Assembly: GCA_910589125.1 (NCBI GenBank) | Contig: CAJURX010000001.1 | Location: 186,001 to 250,000, forward strand | Length of the DNA stretch: 64,000 bases | From: an uncultured Eggerthellaceae bacterium | GTDB taxonomy: Bacteria > Actinomycetota > Coriobacteriia > Coriobacteriales > Eggerthellaceae | Direction of reading: 5' to 3' | Shown here: one piece after another, positions 41,901-50,680 of the stretch | How positions within the stretch are numbered: position 1 is the first letter of the stretch | How the letters are laid out: each line of letters starts with the position of its first letter | The notes under the pieces: generated by a model | What the model was told of the DNA's origin: nothing | Databases searched by the model: none | The model's input: only the letters and a program-made list of their open reading frames with translations | Translations under genes and position numbers: made by a program

Positions 41901-43745
41901 TCACCGCAGGATGCGCTTCTGATACAGCCCTGCATCCTCGAAGCCGAGGCGCCGGTAATACGCCCGCGTGCCCACCGCGCTTATGACGTTCACGGAGGAG
42001 CATCCCGCCTCCTTCGCCATCTGGCACGCACGCTCGACGAGCTGGCGGCCAAGCCCCAGATGCTGATTCCCCTCCCGGCTCTCATGCAGCCGGGAGGTCT
42101 TGCCATAGATATGCACCTCGCGGATCATGGCCTCCCCCGCGCAGATGGGCAGGCGCTCACCTGATGAGAGCATGGCTTCGACCACGCGCTCATCAGGGAT
42201 GGAGAGGCGCAAGAACCCGGCCAGCTTGCCCGCACCATCCACCCATTGCAAGAACGACTCCCTCGTGTTCGCCGTGCGATAGCCCACGATGCGCAAGGCG
42301 AGGTCATCTGCCTGGATCTCTCCTGTCGCCACCTCGCGCATGCGCATCTCGCGCACGCGCCCTGCACCCTCCCGCGCAAGGACATCCCGCTCCACGATCT
42401 GGCGCAGATTGGTCTTCTTGCACCCGATGAGGATGTCGTTCGAGGGGATGTCACGGATCATGCGGGATATGCGCGTATGCTCGGGGGTAGCCAGCACGCA
42501 CGCGCTGAGCAGCTCCACCAGCTCATCTTCCCCATAGGGTGCCCACGCACCCTGCTCGAACGCCTCTGTGAGCCGCGCGCTCTCCACGAGCGCACAAGGA
42601 TAGAGCTTGACCTCATCGGGCTTGAACCGCGCATCCTCCATGAGCTTCCGATAGTGCCGCAGGTCATCCTCGGGCGCAGAACCGATGAGGTTCGCCATCA
42701 TGTGCACGTGAGACTTGAACCCGAAGAGCCGGATCAGCCCAAAGGCACGCTCCACATCGCACACCCGATCCGCGCGCTCGCTGGCATCGAGCACGGCATC
42801 ATCCAGGCTTTGGACGCCCACCTGCACCTTGGTCACGCCCATGGCACGCAGCTCCGCGAGCGCTTCGCATGTGACCGTATCCGGGCGCGTCTCCACCACG
42901 AGCCCGACGCATCGCGCACGCGCATCCTCGTTGGCGCGCTGCAATGCACCGAGCAGTTCTTCGGTGGGAGCGTCATCCAGATCGGGGAGCGCGCGCTGCC
43001 GAAGCGGTGCGAGCTCATGGAATGCCTGCACGTACGTGATCGCTCCCGCATCCACCTTGCGCTGGAGGTCGACATGCGAGCACCGGATGCGCTCAGAGAG
43101 CGCCCGCCCCTCCTGCTCTTCCGCGAGCAGTGCCTCATAGGCGCCTCTCCTGCGCGCCACCTCCTCATCCATGTGCGCACTCCCGAAGTCGTCGAGCGCG
43201 GCGAAGAGCTGGCATGAGAACCAGAGGCGATACCTTTGCGGGTAGTCGAACCACGTGCCGCCGAGCACGATCAGCTCCACCTTATCCGTGTTGTGCCCCA
43301 TGTTCGCGAGCGTCGTCAGGCGCGCCGCCACCTGAAGATACGGATCGAAGCAGCAGCGCTCTGCCCTTTGGCAGGCAGGCTCATCGGCGATGTAGCTCTT
43401 CGGCATGGTCACGTCATTCGGGCAGTAGATGCAATCGTTCTTGCAGGGCCATGGCTTGGTCAGGACCGTCACCGTGGCCACGCCCGATGCGGTGCGCCGA
43501 GGCTTGGCGCGCAGCATCTGGATGAGCTGCTCGTCCAAGGCCGCATCGATGCGAAGCGACGAGAAGAACGCGCTCGACGCGTCCCTCTCTTGCAGGTAGA
43601 AGGCGAGCATGCGTCGCTTGGAGAGGCGGCGCGATGGGTCATCGAGCGCACGGCTCGCCTCGCGCAAGAGGATGTCGAGCTCCTTGTCTGAGAGCGCACC
43701 CGCTGACCGGATGCGTTCGATGATCTTGATGAGCGCCTCTTTCAT
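41901..43745 (-). CDS. Elp3-type tRNA wobble-uridine radical SAM/acetyltransferase
   Basis: Catalytic Elongator homologue that makes 5-carboxymethyl-type groups on U34 of tRNA from acetyl-CoA and SAM chemistry. 614 aa. A helical N-terminal tRNA-binding part precedes the radical SAM motif C101-x3-C105-x2-C108 (PCKNDCIYCP) with the adjoining MPKSYIADEPACQRA block seen in bacterial Elp3. The GNAT domain occupies the C-terminal part (EVHIYGKTSRLHESREG and LGRQLVERA, then AYYRRLGFEDAGLY). The predicted mRNA is leaderless (TATAAT nine bases before the ATG). It is divergent from a Trm9-like methyltransferase gene, the partner activity in eukaryotes. Confidence 0.9.
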   Translation of the reverse strand: MKEALIKIIERIRSAGALSDKELDILLREASRALDDPSRRLSKRRMLAFYLQERDASSAFFSSLRIDAALDEQLIQMLRAKPRRTASGVATVTVLTKPWPCKNDCIYCPNDVTMPKSYIADEPACQRAERCCFDPYLQVAARLTTLANMGHNTDKVELIVLGGTWFDYPQRYRLWFSCQLFAALDDFGSAHMDEEVARRRGAYEALLAEEQEGRALSERIRCSHVDLQRKVDAGAITYVQAFHELAPLRQRALPDLDDAPTEELLGALQRANEDARARCVGLVVETRPDTVTCEALAELRAMGVTKVQVGVQSLDDAVLDASERADRVCDVERAFGLIRLFGFKSHVHMMANLIGSAPEDDLRHYRKLMEDARFKPDEVKLYPCALVESARLTEAFEQGAWAPYGEDELVELLSACVLATPEHTRISRMIRDIPSNDILIGCKKTNLRQIVERDVLAREGAGRVREMRMREVATGEIQADDLALRIVGYRTANTRESFLQWVDGAGKLAGFLRLSIPDERVVEAMLSSGERLPICAGEAMIREVHIYGKTSRLHESREGNQHLGLGRQLVERACQMAKEAGCSSVNVISAVGTRAYYRRLGFEDAGLYQKRILR

Positions 43746-43754
43746 AGTGCAAGG

Positions 43755-43762
43755 ATTATACT
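43755..43762. promoter_or_regulatory. Overlapping divergent -10 elements, leaderless starts
   Basis: The 8-bp ATTATACT reads TATAAT on the minus strand, nine bases before the elp3 ATG, and TATACT on the plus strand, seven bases before the methyltransferase ATG. The whole intergenic gap is 24 bp. No -35 elements are obvious on either side, and neither gene has a well-placed ribosome-binding site. Confidence 0.6.
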
Positions 43763-43769
43763 TGCCAGC

Positions 43770-44522
43770 ATGGACGCCACGACCGATAAGATCATCCGCC
43801 TGACGTCTGGGTTCTACGAGCAGAACGCTGCGTCATTCTCCGCCACGCGCTCGAAGGCGTGGACAGGCTGGAAACGCGTGCTCGACCATCTGGGACCTGG
43901 CCGCATTAGCGGGCCATTGCTGGATGCAGCATGCGGGAACCTCCGCTTCGAAGCAGCGTTGGAGCAGGCAGGATGCACCCCCGCAGAAGCGTTCGCCGTC
44001 GATGGCTGCGCCGAGCTCCTGGCAAGCCCCGCACCCGCCAGCATGACCACGCACTGCATCCATGCCGACCTGATCCGCCTCGCAGACACGGGCGGCAGCT
44101 TCGCCGACCTGGGCATCCCCCCATGCGCGCTCACCGTCTGCTTCGGATTCATGCATCACGTTCCCACGCATCCCTTGAGGGAGAGGCTCCTGAGCATGCT
44201 CCTCTCATCTACGCGCACAGGAGGCCTCTGCGCTCTATCCTTCTGGCAATACGCCCGCGATGCCCGCCTGAGCGCACGCGCAGATGCGATCACCGCGCAG
44301 GTGCGGAAGGCGCATGACCTGACGCTTCCCGATGAGGGAGATGCCTTCTTGGGATGGCAGGACCAAGAGAGCGCGTTCCGCTTCTGCCACGCGTTCTCTG
44401 ACCCTGAGGTGGATGACCTGCGCGCCTTCGCCGAGAGCCTGGGAGCAGAGGTCGTGGATGGCTTCAACGCAGACGGCAAAGCGGGCGACCTCAACCGCTA
44501 CCTGGTCTTGAGGGCCACCTGA
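43770..44522 (+). CDS. SAM-dependent methyltransferase, Trm9-like
   Basis: 250 aa Rossmann-fold methyltransferase with motif I LLDAACGNLRFEAAL (about 48-62). The N-terminal FYEQNAASFSATRSKAW pattern resembles the Trm9/ALKBH8 group, which methylates 5-carboxymethyluridine at tRNA position 34. That assignment rests on pattern and on the divergent elp3 gene, so it is a hypothesis; a general class I methyltransferase is the alternative. HHVPTHPLRERLL matches the post-motif region of the same group. The stop overlaps the start of the next gene by one base. Confidence 0.7.
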   Translation: MDATTDKIIRLTSGFYEQNAASFSATRSKAWTGWKRVLDHLGPGRISGPLLDAACGNLRFEAALEQAGCTPAEAFAVDGCAELLASPAPASMTTHCIHADLIRLADTGGSFADLGIPPCALTVCFGFMHHVPTHPLRERLLSMLLSSTRTGGLCALSFWQYARDARLSARADAITAQVRKAHDLTLPDEGDAFLGWQDQESAFRFCHAFSDPEVDDLRAFAESLGAEVVDGFNADGKAGDLNRYLVLRAT

Positions 44523-45292
44523 TGGGATTCCTCGACCGGCTGCTCGCCCACGCGAGCTACGACACGATGTTCGGGCGCGCGGACGTGATCACCATGCCCG
44601 CATCCGACGGCCGCCCCGTCCGCATCCTCAGGCTCGACGGGACCTATCAGAGCGCGAGCTTCGAAGGTGAGGGATGGGCTGAGCTCGCATTCGCCTACTA
44701 TCAAGGCTTCGATGCCATCTTCCAGGCACGGGATGGAGGGAGGCGCATAGAGGATGTGCTCCTCTTGGGCGGAGGCGGATTCGCATGGCCCAAGCACGTG
44801 CTGACCCGCGATGCGAGCGTGCATCTGGATGTCGTTGAGGTGGACCCGGCCATCGTCCGCATCGCGCGCGAGCGCTTCTACCTTGACGAGCTGGAAGCCC
44901 TCTTGGCAACAGAGGGACGCGCGGAGGACCTGCGCATCATCGTGGATGATGCGGTCAACTACCTCGCCCATACCCCCAAGCGCTACGACGCCATCATCAA
45001 CGATATCTTCCAAGGGAGCATCGTTCCCGAGGATACGACCACGGAAGGATTCATCGCATCGATCAAGCGATGCCTGGACCCTGGCGGCATCTATGCGCAG
45101 AACGTCATCGTGGACCTCACGCGCGAGGGCGCCTATCAGCTCTTCGCGCTCATGTCGCGCTTGGATGATTCGTTCGCGCACGTATGCGCCATGGATTCAG
45201 CGGATGCCGAATTCGGCGGTGCGGACAACTACATCGTCTTGGCATCAGATGCTGAGCACCCCTTCGCAGATGCGATCGGATACGGGGACTGA
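44522..45292 (+). CDS. Spermidine-synthase-like methyltransferase-fold protein
   Basis: 256 aa with the spermidine-synthase fold pattern: LRLDGTYQSASFEGEGWAEL, LLLGGGGFAWPKHVL (SAM/dcSAM loop), VDVVEVDP-type acidic residue (LDVVEVDPAIVRIAR) and VDDAVNYLAHTPKRYDAIINDIF. The polyamine-site residues of true SpeE are not clear and the protein is short (SpeE about 280-300), so the substrate is open. Translation is probably coupled to the Trm9-like gene (TGATG overlap). Confidence 0.72.
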   Translation: MGFLDRLLAHASYDTMFGRADVITMPASDGRPVRILRLDGTYQSASFEGEGWAELAFAYYQGFDAIFQARDGGRRIEDVLLLGGGGFAWPKHVLTRDASVHLDVVEVDPAIVRIARERFYLDELEALLATEGRAEDLRIIVDDAVNYLAHTPKRYDAIINDIFQGSIVPEDTTTEGFIASIKRCLDPGGIYAQNVIVDLTREGAYQLFALMSRLDDSFAHVCAMDSADAEFGGADNYIVLASDAEHPFADAIGYGD

Positions 45293-45383
45293 CCAGTCTC
45301 GCGCGCACGTGCGCACCCTATCCGCGCAGCATGCTGTCTCATGATGAAACGCAGTCTTTGATTCTCAAAAAGAGGTATCTACC

Positions 45384-45392
45384 TGCTATTTT
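45384..45392 (+). promoter_or_regulatory. Extended -10 element
   Basis: TG-C-TATTTT in an A/T-rich stretch unusual for this region, about 130 nt upstream of the small plus-strand gene at 45520. No -35 is needed for an extended -10; support is from sequence only. Confidence 0.35.
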
Positions 45393-45519
45393 ACAGAGGA
45401 TCAACCAAGACCGACCCCGCCATCAACAAGCGATCTGACAGCCCATCCGCACGCGTGCGAGCCTGTAGGATCGAAAGCGCATCAAGAGAAGGCATAGGAC
45501 GCATAGGAGGCGGATACCC

Positions 45520-45678
45520 ATGGATGCACGCGGCATGCAGGAAGAGGCTCGGATCGCAGAGAAGCAGATGACGCAGGACGCCGAGGCGAAGATGGCAGCT
45601 GAAGAGGTCATCGCAGCCCAGGGCGGCGAGAAGGTCTCCGAATTCGAGGAGGCAGCCTCGAGGAATCGCGGTCTCTGA
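45520..45678 (+). CDS. Small acidic helical protein, 52 aa
   Basis: Unrecognised. MDARGMQEEARIAEKQMTQD begins a Glu/Ala/Lys/Met-rich chain predicted to be helical throughout, ending in SRNRGL. A full AGGAGG stands nine bases before the ATG and a strong hairpin follows the stop by 45 bases, so it looks like an independently transcribed gene. The antisense frame of 88 codons over the same bases lacks a ribosome-binding site and is rejected. Role unknown. Confidence 0.65.
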   Translation: MDARGMQEEARIAEKQMTQDAEAKMAAEEVIAAQGGEKVSEFEEAASRNRGL

Positions 45679-45723
45679 TCCCCACCCACCCGGTGACCCT
45701 CGGGTCGCCGAGCGCAGCCCCCT

Positions 45724-45762
45724 GAGAAGGCCGGACGCTCACGAGCAGCGTTCGGCCTTCTC
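45724..45762. terminator. Bidirectional terminator between the small gene and nat
   Basis: GAGAAGGCCGGACGCT pairs with AGCGTTCGGCCTTCTC (one G-U pair) around a CACGAGC loop. It lies between the convergent 52-aa gene and the NAT gene. No long U-tract is present on either side. Confidence 0.65.
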
Positions 45763-45775
45763 CCTGAAGGGCCAC

Positions 45776-46549
45776 CTATCGCATGAAGCGGTAGTCCAAC
45801 CCGAAATATCGCTTCAACGCAGCTTCCAGCTCCTCATCCGCAAGCCGCATCTCGTGCACGCACCCCTGATCGCGGATGGTGAGCTTCCCATCCAAAAGCG
45901 ACACGCTGCCACCCCTCGTGCGGATGTTCGCCATCTCGCTATCGCGGAACTCAGACCCCACGCTCGCGCAGAACGCGTTGAGCGGATCGAAGTCCTCTTC
46001 GTTCACCCGGAAGGTGGAGAGCTCCATCAAGCCTGCGCGCTCGCCCTTGGAGCTGATGCGGTCGATGACCCACCATCCTTCGCGCGGCCTCTCGACGATG
46101 AAGTCGGACCCCAAGATGGCATGGGTGCCCACCTCCAAGGGCAGCGGATGCGCTGGCATGGGGCCACCATACCCGACATCCGCGCAGTGGTCCTTCCCGT
46201 CAAGGCGCACGATGAGCCCACGGTGGTTGATCGGGTCCACGCGCCCTGGCGTATCAGTGGAGCGCGCCATGGCAGCGCGCACCTCATACCCGAGCGAGGT
46301 GAGCAATTCCTGGAACAGCTTGTTCAGCTCGAAGCAGTAGCCACCCTGCCCGCGCTCGACGACCCGCTCGTACAGGACGCCCACATCAAGGTCAGGCTCG
46401 ATGCCGCTGCGATGCAGGCGCACGGTCTCGAAGGGGATATGCGTCAGATGCGCCACCATGAGCTGCTGCAGGTTCCCGATGCTCGGCGTCACGCCGCCGA
46501 CATATCCGATGCGCTGCAGGTAACGCTCGCATTCCGATACGGTCAGCAT
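45776..46549 (-). CDS. Arylamine N-acetyltransferase family protein
   Basis: 257 aa. The catalytic triad is visible: Cys72 in GQGGYCFELN, His109 in PINHRGLIV and Asp124 in CADVGYGG. IPFETVRLHRSG matches the N-terminal helical bundle. The enzyme transfers acetyl from acetyl-CoA to arylamines or hydrazines; in gut bacteria it can modify drugs such as 5-aminosalicylate, but its physiological acceptor is unknown. It lies 15 nt downstream of the trigger-factor-like gene. Confidence 0.9.
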   Translation of the reverse strand: MLTVSECERYLQRIGYVGGVTPSIGNLQQLMVAHLTHIPFETVRLHRSGIEPDLDVGVLYERVVERGQGGYCFELNKLFQELLTSLGYEVRAAMARSTDTPGRVDPINHRGLIVRLDGKDHCADVGYGGPMPAHPLPLEVGTHAILGSDFIVERPREGWWVIDRISSKGERAGLMELSTFRVNEEDFDPLNAFCASVGSEFRDSEMANIRTRGGSVSLLDGKLTIRDQGCVHEMRLADEELEAALKRYFGLDYRFMR

Positions 46550-46564
46550 GGTCTTGCGGCTCCC

Positions 46565-47404
46565 CTATTCGTAGGAGACGCTCGAATTGTTGACGAGCCA
46601 TGAGAGCGCGGCCTCGCGACGCGCGAACACGGCAGCCTCGTCCGCCTTGCCCTGCTCCACCAGCTGCTGGTAGATCTGCTCGCGCTGCGCCGCATCCTCG
46701 CCGGGCATCTGGGCGATGATCTGCGCCTCCTCGAGCTCCAGATCCAGATGGTCGGCGAGCGCATCTATCGCGCACATGATCCGGAGCGCATCATCGGGCA
46801 TCCCCTCCATCCGATCCGCCGGGTCAGGCTCCTCTACCAACCTCTTCGCGAGCTCATCCAAGACGATGTCCGGGAAATGAGGGTCATCCTTAGCCATGTC
46901 AGGCAACCCGAACTGCGCCGCCACGCCCCGGCGGAACTCCTCCAGATTCGTGGCAGGTGCGAAATGCTCCGTGATGAACGCATCATCCAGCTCGGGAGAC
47001 ACGCTCGAGAGGATGCGCTCCACATCCACCTCCATCGTGAGCGCAGACTCATCTCCCTCCTGGGCCAACGGCAGCTTGATCTTCGCCGTGACCTCCTTCG
47101 TCTGACCCGGCTTCACGCCGATCAGCTCATCATCGAAGGTCTTGGGCATCTCGCCCGCACCCACGTGGTAGACGGAGTGCTCCATGATGAAGTTCTTGGC
47201 CGGATTGCCATCGATGGCAGCATCGCGCGTGGTGACCACGATGTGGTCCCCCGGGAGGACGCCGCGGTCCTCGGCCACCTCATGGAACTCGGAGAACGGC
47301 TCCAAGAGCTTCTGTATCTGCGCATCCACCAAGCTATCCGGCACCTGCGGCTTCGGCAGCTTCACCTCTGCCGGCTCATATGAGGTCAGTGTGTACTTCG
47401 CCAT
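46565..47404 (-). CDS. Trigger-factor-like protein lacking the ribosome-binding domain
   Basis: 279 aa. It begins MAKYTLTSYEPAEVKLPKP, which aligns by pattern with the start of the FKBP-proximal part of the trigger factor at 7.7 kb (ELTSYDPVSIKVPP). The FKBP-like part (PGDHIVVTTRDA, MPKTFDDELIGVKPGQTKEV) spans about 50-140, followed by a helical C-domain with FPDIVLDELAKRLVE. The N-terminal ribosome-docking domain is missing entirely, so a soluble chaperone/isomerase role is more likely than co-translational action. It lies downstream of the MoxR gene (66-nt gap) and upstream of nat. Confidence 0.75.
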   Translation of the reverse strand: MAKYTLTSYEPAEVKLPKPQVPDSLVDAQIQKLLEPFSEFHEVAEDRGVLPGDHIVVTTRDAAIDGNPAKNFIMEHSVYHVGAGEMPKTFDDELIGVKPGQTKEVTAKIKLPLAQEGDESALTMEVDVERILSSVSPELDDAFITEHFAPATNLEEFRRGVAAQFGLPDMAKDDPHFPDIVLDELAKRLVEEPDPADRMEGMPDDALRIMCAIDALADHLDLELEEAQIIAQMPGEDAAQREQIYQQLVEQGKADEAAVFARREAALSWLVNNSSVSYE

Positions 47405-47470
47405 CTTCCATCCCTTTCCCTTGCATCCTTTGCTCTCATTCCCATCATCTCACGCCCACCTGCCACCTGA

Positions 47471-48973
47471 TCACAGCTCGAGGTCCTCGACCAAGCTGCG
47501 CAGGCGCCTATGGGCATCTGAGAGGATCATCGGTTGGTTGTGCTCGAAATAGGATTCGCTCCCGAACTGCGCGATGTAGCGCGCCGACGGCGTGCGCTGC
47601 GTGAGCTCCGTCACGAAGATGAGCATCTCCTGGGCATCCCCGAACGCCGCCTCCAAGAATGCGAGGGCGGCCGCGATGCGCGCTTCTTGCGCCTCCACAT
47701 CCGCGTCCATCTGGGACGCTCGCGCGAACATCCCCTCGAGCGCTTGCATGTCAGCACTAGCATCCCCCGACCCCTCTGAGAGCTCTTCCTGGAACCCTTC
47801 CAGCACCGCTATCTCCCCGCGCATCACCGCGCGCTTCGACTTGCTGGCAACGCCTGTCGCATGGGCCGCATCCAAGAGGCTGCGCTTCTGGCTGATGACG
47901 TGCGCGAGCACCTCTGCAGGAGCTGCGCCCTCTGAGGCGCTCTGCTTGACCGCGCGCAGGTCATCGCGCACGGCGAGCACCACGTCGGTGCGCTGCATGA
48001 TGTCTCGGAAGGTGGGCTCCAGAGCATCCAAGATGAGCCCGATCAGCGAAAGCCGCTCGTCGAACTCGGCATCCTTCGCACGCTGCACCACCTCATCAGG
48101 CGCGACGCCCTCCAAAATGGCGTCGATGCGGTAATCATCGCGATACTTATCGAAGAGCTCGTAGTATGCGGCGAATTCGCCCGCGATCCTCGGATCCTGC
48201 ACATAGTGCGAGATGAGCGCCTCATCCACTGTCTTGCCCAGCTCCTCGTAGGCGCGGATGATATCCGAGAGGTCATCCCAGCCGCGCGCTGTCACGAACT
48301 GCTTGCCATCCAGCGACGTCTTGATGGAGTAGAACCTATCCGTCTTGGCCTCGAGGAACGTCAGCACTGCCGGATGGACGCCCTTCTTCACCGCATATGC
48401 CTTCCAGGCAGCGAAGTCCGGCTCCACGACGATGCGCTTGACGCGGTCGAGCGTCACGATGTCGAACTCATGCACCGAGCGGTTGTACTTAGGGGGATTC
48501 CCCGCGGTCACCACGATCCACCCCTCAGGCACCTCATGGCGACCGAAGGTCTTGAACTGCAGGAATTGCAGCATGGAGGGATAGAGCGTCTCGGACACGC
48601 AATTGATCTCATCCAAGAAGAGGATGCCTCGGGTCTGCCCGGTCGTGCGCATGCTCTCATAGACCGCGTCGATGATCTCGGACATCGTGTACTCCGAGGC
48701 GTCATACTCATACCCCTCATAGTCCTGATGCGTGATGAACGGCAGCCCCAGCGCGCTCTGGCGCGTATGATGCGTCATCGAATACGACACGAGCCCGAGG
48801 TCCAGCTCATCTGCTATCTGGGCCATGATGGCGGTCTTGCCGATTCCCGGCGCTCCCACCAGGAACACCGGTCGCTGCTGCGCGCGAGCGAGCAGGTGCT
48901 TGCCATCGTCCCCGATGGCAAGGTACGCCTCTATGGTGTCCTTCACCTGCTGCTTTGCTTGCTGTATGTCCAT
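47471..48973 (-). CDS. MoxR-type AAA+ ATPase
   Basis: 500 aa. Walker A GAPGIGKT (about 40-47), Walker B ILFLDEIN, sensor-1 VVTAGNPPKYNRS and arginine-finger region VTLDRVKRIVVEP identify the MoxR group, which works with VWA proteins as a chaperone for complex assembly or metal insertion. The C-terminal 230 residues form a helical region with no clear domain. It is 27 nt downstream of the VWA protein gene, the usual MoxR partner. Confidence 0.88.
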   Translation of the reverse strand: MDIQQAKQQVKDTIEAYLAIGDDGKHLLARAQQRPVFLVGAPGIGKTAIMAQIADELDLGLVSYSMTHHTRQSALGLPFITHQDYEGYEYDASEYTMSEIIDAVYESMRTTGQTRGILFLDEINCVSETLYPSMLQFLQFKTFGRHEVPEGWIVVTAGNPPKYNRSVHEFDIVTLDRVKRIVVEPDFAAWKAYAVKKGVHPAVLTFLEAKTDRFYSIKTSLDGKQFVTARGWDDLSDIIRAYEELGKTVDEALISHYVQDPRIAGEFAAYYELFDKYRDDYRIDAILEGVAPDEVVQRAKDAEFDERLSLIGLILDALEPTFRDIMQRTDVVLAVRDDLRAVKQSASEGAAPAEVLAHVISQKRSLLDAAHATGVASKSKRAVMRGEIAVLEGFQEELSEGSGDASADMQALEGMFARASQMDADVEAQEARIAAALAFLEAAFGDAQEMLIFVTELTQRTPSARYIAQFGSESYFEHNQPMILSDAHRRLRSLVEDLEL

Positions 48974-49000
48974 GCGCTCTCCTTCCTCACCTGTGAAGCC

Positions 49001-50680
49001 TCAAGGCAGGACCGAAGCCCTGCGCTGCGAAGATGCATCTCTCAACCCTTCCTTGCTGATGATGGTCTTGATGGCCCATGCGGGCACCTCAGGGTCCGTA
49101 TAGCCATCGTCCAAGAAGACGAAGGCCGTATCGAAATCAGGTGGGCGCCGCGGGAAGATGCCCTCCCCATCCGTGAAGTAGATGAGCCCACGCAGATCGG
49201 TGAACTCCCCCTTCTCGATGAGGGCCGCCACATGGTCGAACACGGGCCGGAAGTCCGTGCCCCCGAAGCCCTTGAGCTCCACGCGCTCCAGATATTGCTC
49301 GAGCTGGTCGAGCGAATCGATCCGCGTATCCTCCTGCACCGCCGCATCGCACTGGATCACATGGATGTTCACGCGATCGCAGAAGCTCTCCGATGCCTTG
49401 AGGATGCTGTAGGTCTTGCTCATGAACGCCTGCACCACCTCGCCCGAGCACGACTCCGACGTGTCGATGGCGATGACGAAGTCATGGATGCGCTTATCCT
49501 CCCGATACTCCAACGGCTCCACCAAGGGCATGTTCCCGTAGCGATCCAGCCCGAACTTGTAGTAGATGTAGTCGAATTCATCATCGTTGACGCGCATGGC
49601 CTCGTGCAGCGTGGCGAATCGGCGCAGGAACTCGTCGTAGTCGCCCACCTCCCGGTTGAGCGCGCGCAGCTGGTCGATCAGGTTGCCTGCGCCCTCGCCC
49701 TGCTTCGCAAGGTGAGATTCCAGGTCCACCTGCATGCGACGAGAGACATCCTCCCATTCCTGTGCGAGCTCTTCGCGCGTGGGCTCATCTGCGCCCGCCT
49801 CGCTCGCCTGACCCTGGCCCTCGCCATCTCCGGCCCCCTCTTCGTCCTCGCCCTCGAGGGAGCCGCCCATGATGTCATCGAGCGCCTCGGACTCCAAGGA
49901 CTGCCGTCCCGGACCTTGGGCCGTTCCCTCCCCATCCTCAGGCCGCCTGGCCGCTGAGGCGTCAGGATCGAGCTGCTGGTCCTCGTCCCCGTACCAGAGG
50001 CTATGGGAGTCGTGATAGAACATGGGCGCGAGCGACTTGAGGTCGGTCTTGTTTCCCTCGTTGCCGAAGAACCAGTACAAGCGCTCGGCGGTGATGACGC
50101 CGCCCACGTGCGCCCGCAGCACCTTGAGCGACTCCTTCGCGCGGCGGTCCATGTTGGAGGGGAACGCATCCCCCACGAGATCCAAGATCATGGCCTCGAT
50201 GGCGATGTCGCACGCCACATCCCAGGGCTGGCGCAACACGGAGTAGAGCATGAACGGGTGGCGGAAGATGCAGTGGAACAGGCAATGGATCACATCGCGC
50301 ACCACCTCGTTGAACGAGAGCTTGTAGCGGTCCACCACATAGACCGGATCGAGATACAGCGCACGGCCGTCGCTGGCGATGCCACACAGGTCGAATCGGG
50401 GCACGAGCGGCATCCGCCAGAGCGCGGCATCCAGGAAGCGGAAGCGGACCGCCAAGGCGCGACGCGCCTCCTCGAGGATCTCCAACGCCACCGGCTCGCA
50501 CGCGTCATAGCGTGCACGCTTGCGCGCCATGCGCTCTTCGGTGATCAAGTCAACGCTCTCGCGCTCCGCACCAGCGCTGATCGAGCTGACGGGATCGAGC
50601 CCCCGCCGCTTGCGTTCCTCGCGAAGGGAGAGCGCCACATCCCCTTCCAGGATGGGAGTATCGTCCTTGATGCGCGCCAT
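49001..50680 (-). CDS. VWA-domain protein with degenerate metallopeptidase-like N-terminus
   Basis: 559 aa from MARIKDDTPILEG; the ATG overlaps the LRR gene stop. The N-terminal half resembles the DUF2201-type putative metallopeptidase domain, but the HExxH-like site reads H132-CLF-H136 with His141 following, so the catalytic Glu is a Cys. A highly acidic Gly/Glu/Asp linker follows at about 250-310. The C-terminal VWA domain has MIDAS motif DTSES (FVIAIDTSES), GGTDFRPVF and YFTDGEG. It should be the partner of the MoxR ATPase encoded downstream. Confidence 0.82.
   Translation of the reverse strand: MARIKDDTPILEGDVALSLREERKRRGLDPVSSISAGAERESVDLITEERMARKRARYDACEPVALEILEEARRALAVRFRFLDAALWRMPLVPRFDLCGIASDGRALYLDPVYVVDRYKLSFNEVVRDVIHCLFHCIFRHPFMLYSVLRQPWDVACDIAIEAMILDLVGDAFPSNMDRRAKESLKVLRAHVGGVITAERLYWFFGNEGNKTDLKSLAPMFYHDSHSLWYGDEDQQLDPDASAARRPEDGEGTAQGPGRQSLESEALDDIMGGSLEGEDEEGAGDGEGQGQASEAGADEPTREELAQEWEDVSRRMQVDLESHLAKQGEGAGNLIDQLRALNREVGDYDEFLRRFATLHEAMRVNDDEFDYIYYKFGLDRYGNMPLVEPLEYREDKRIHDFVIAIDTSESCSGEVVQAFMSKTYSILKASESFCDRVNIHVIQCDAAVQEDTRIDSLDQLEQYLERVELKGFGGTDFRPVFDHVAALIEKGEFTDLRGLIYFTDGEGIFPRRPPDFDTAFVFLDDGYTDPEVPAWAIKTIISKEGLRDASSQRRASVLP

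Noticed and set aside
45423..45689. 88-codon minus-strand frame over the small plus-strand gene
   Set aside because: It lacks a ribosome-binding site, while the plus-strand frame has AGGAGG and a following terminator.
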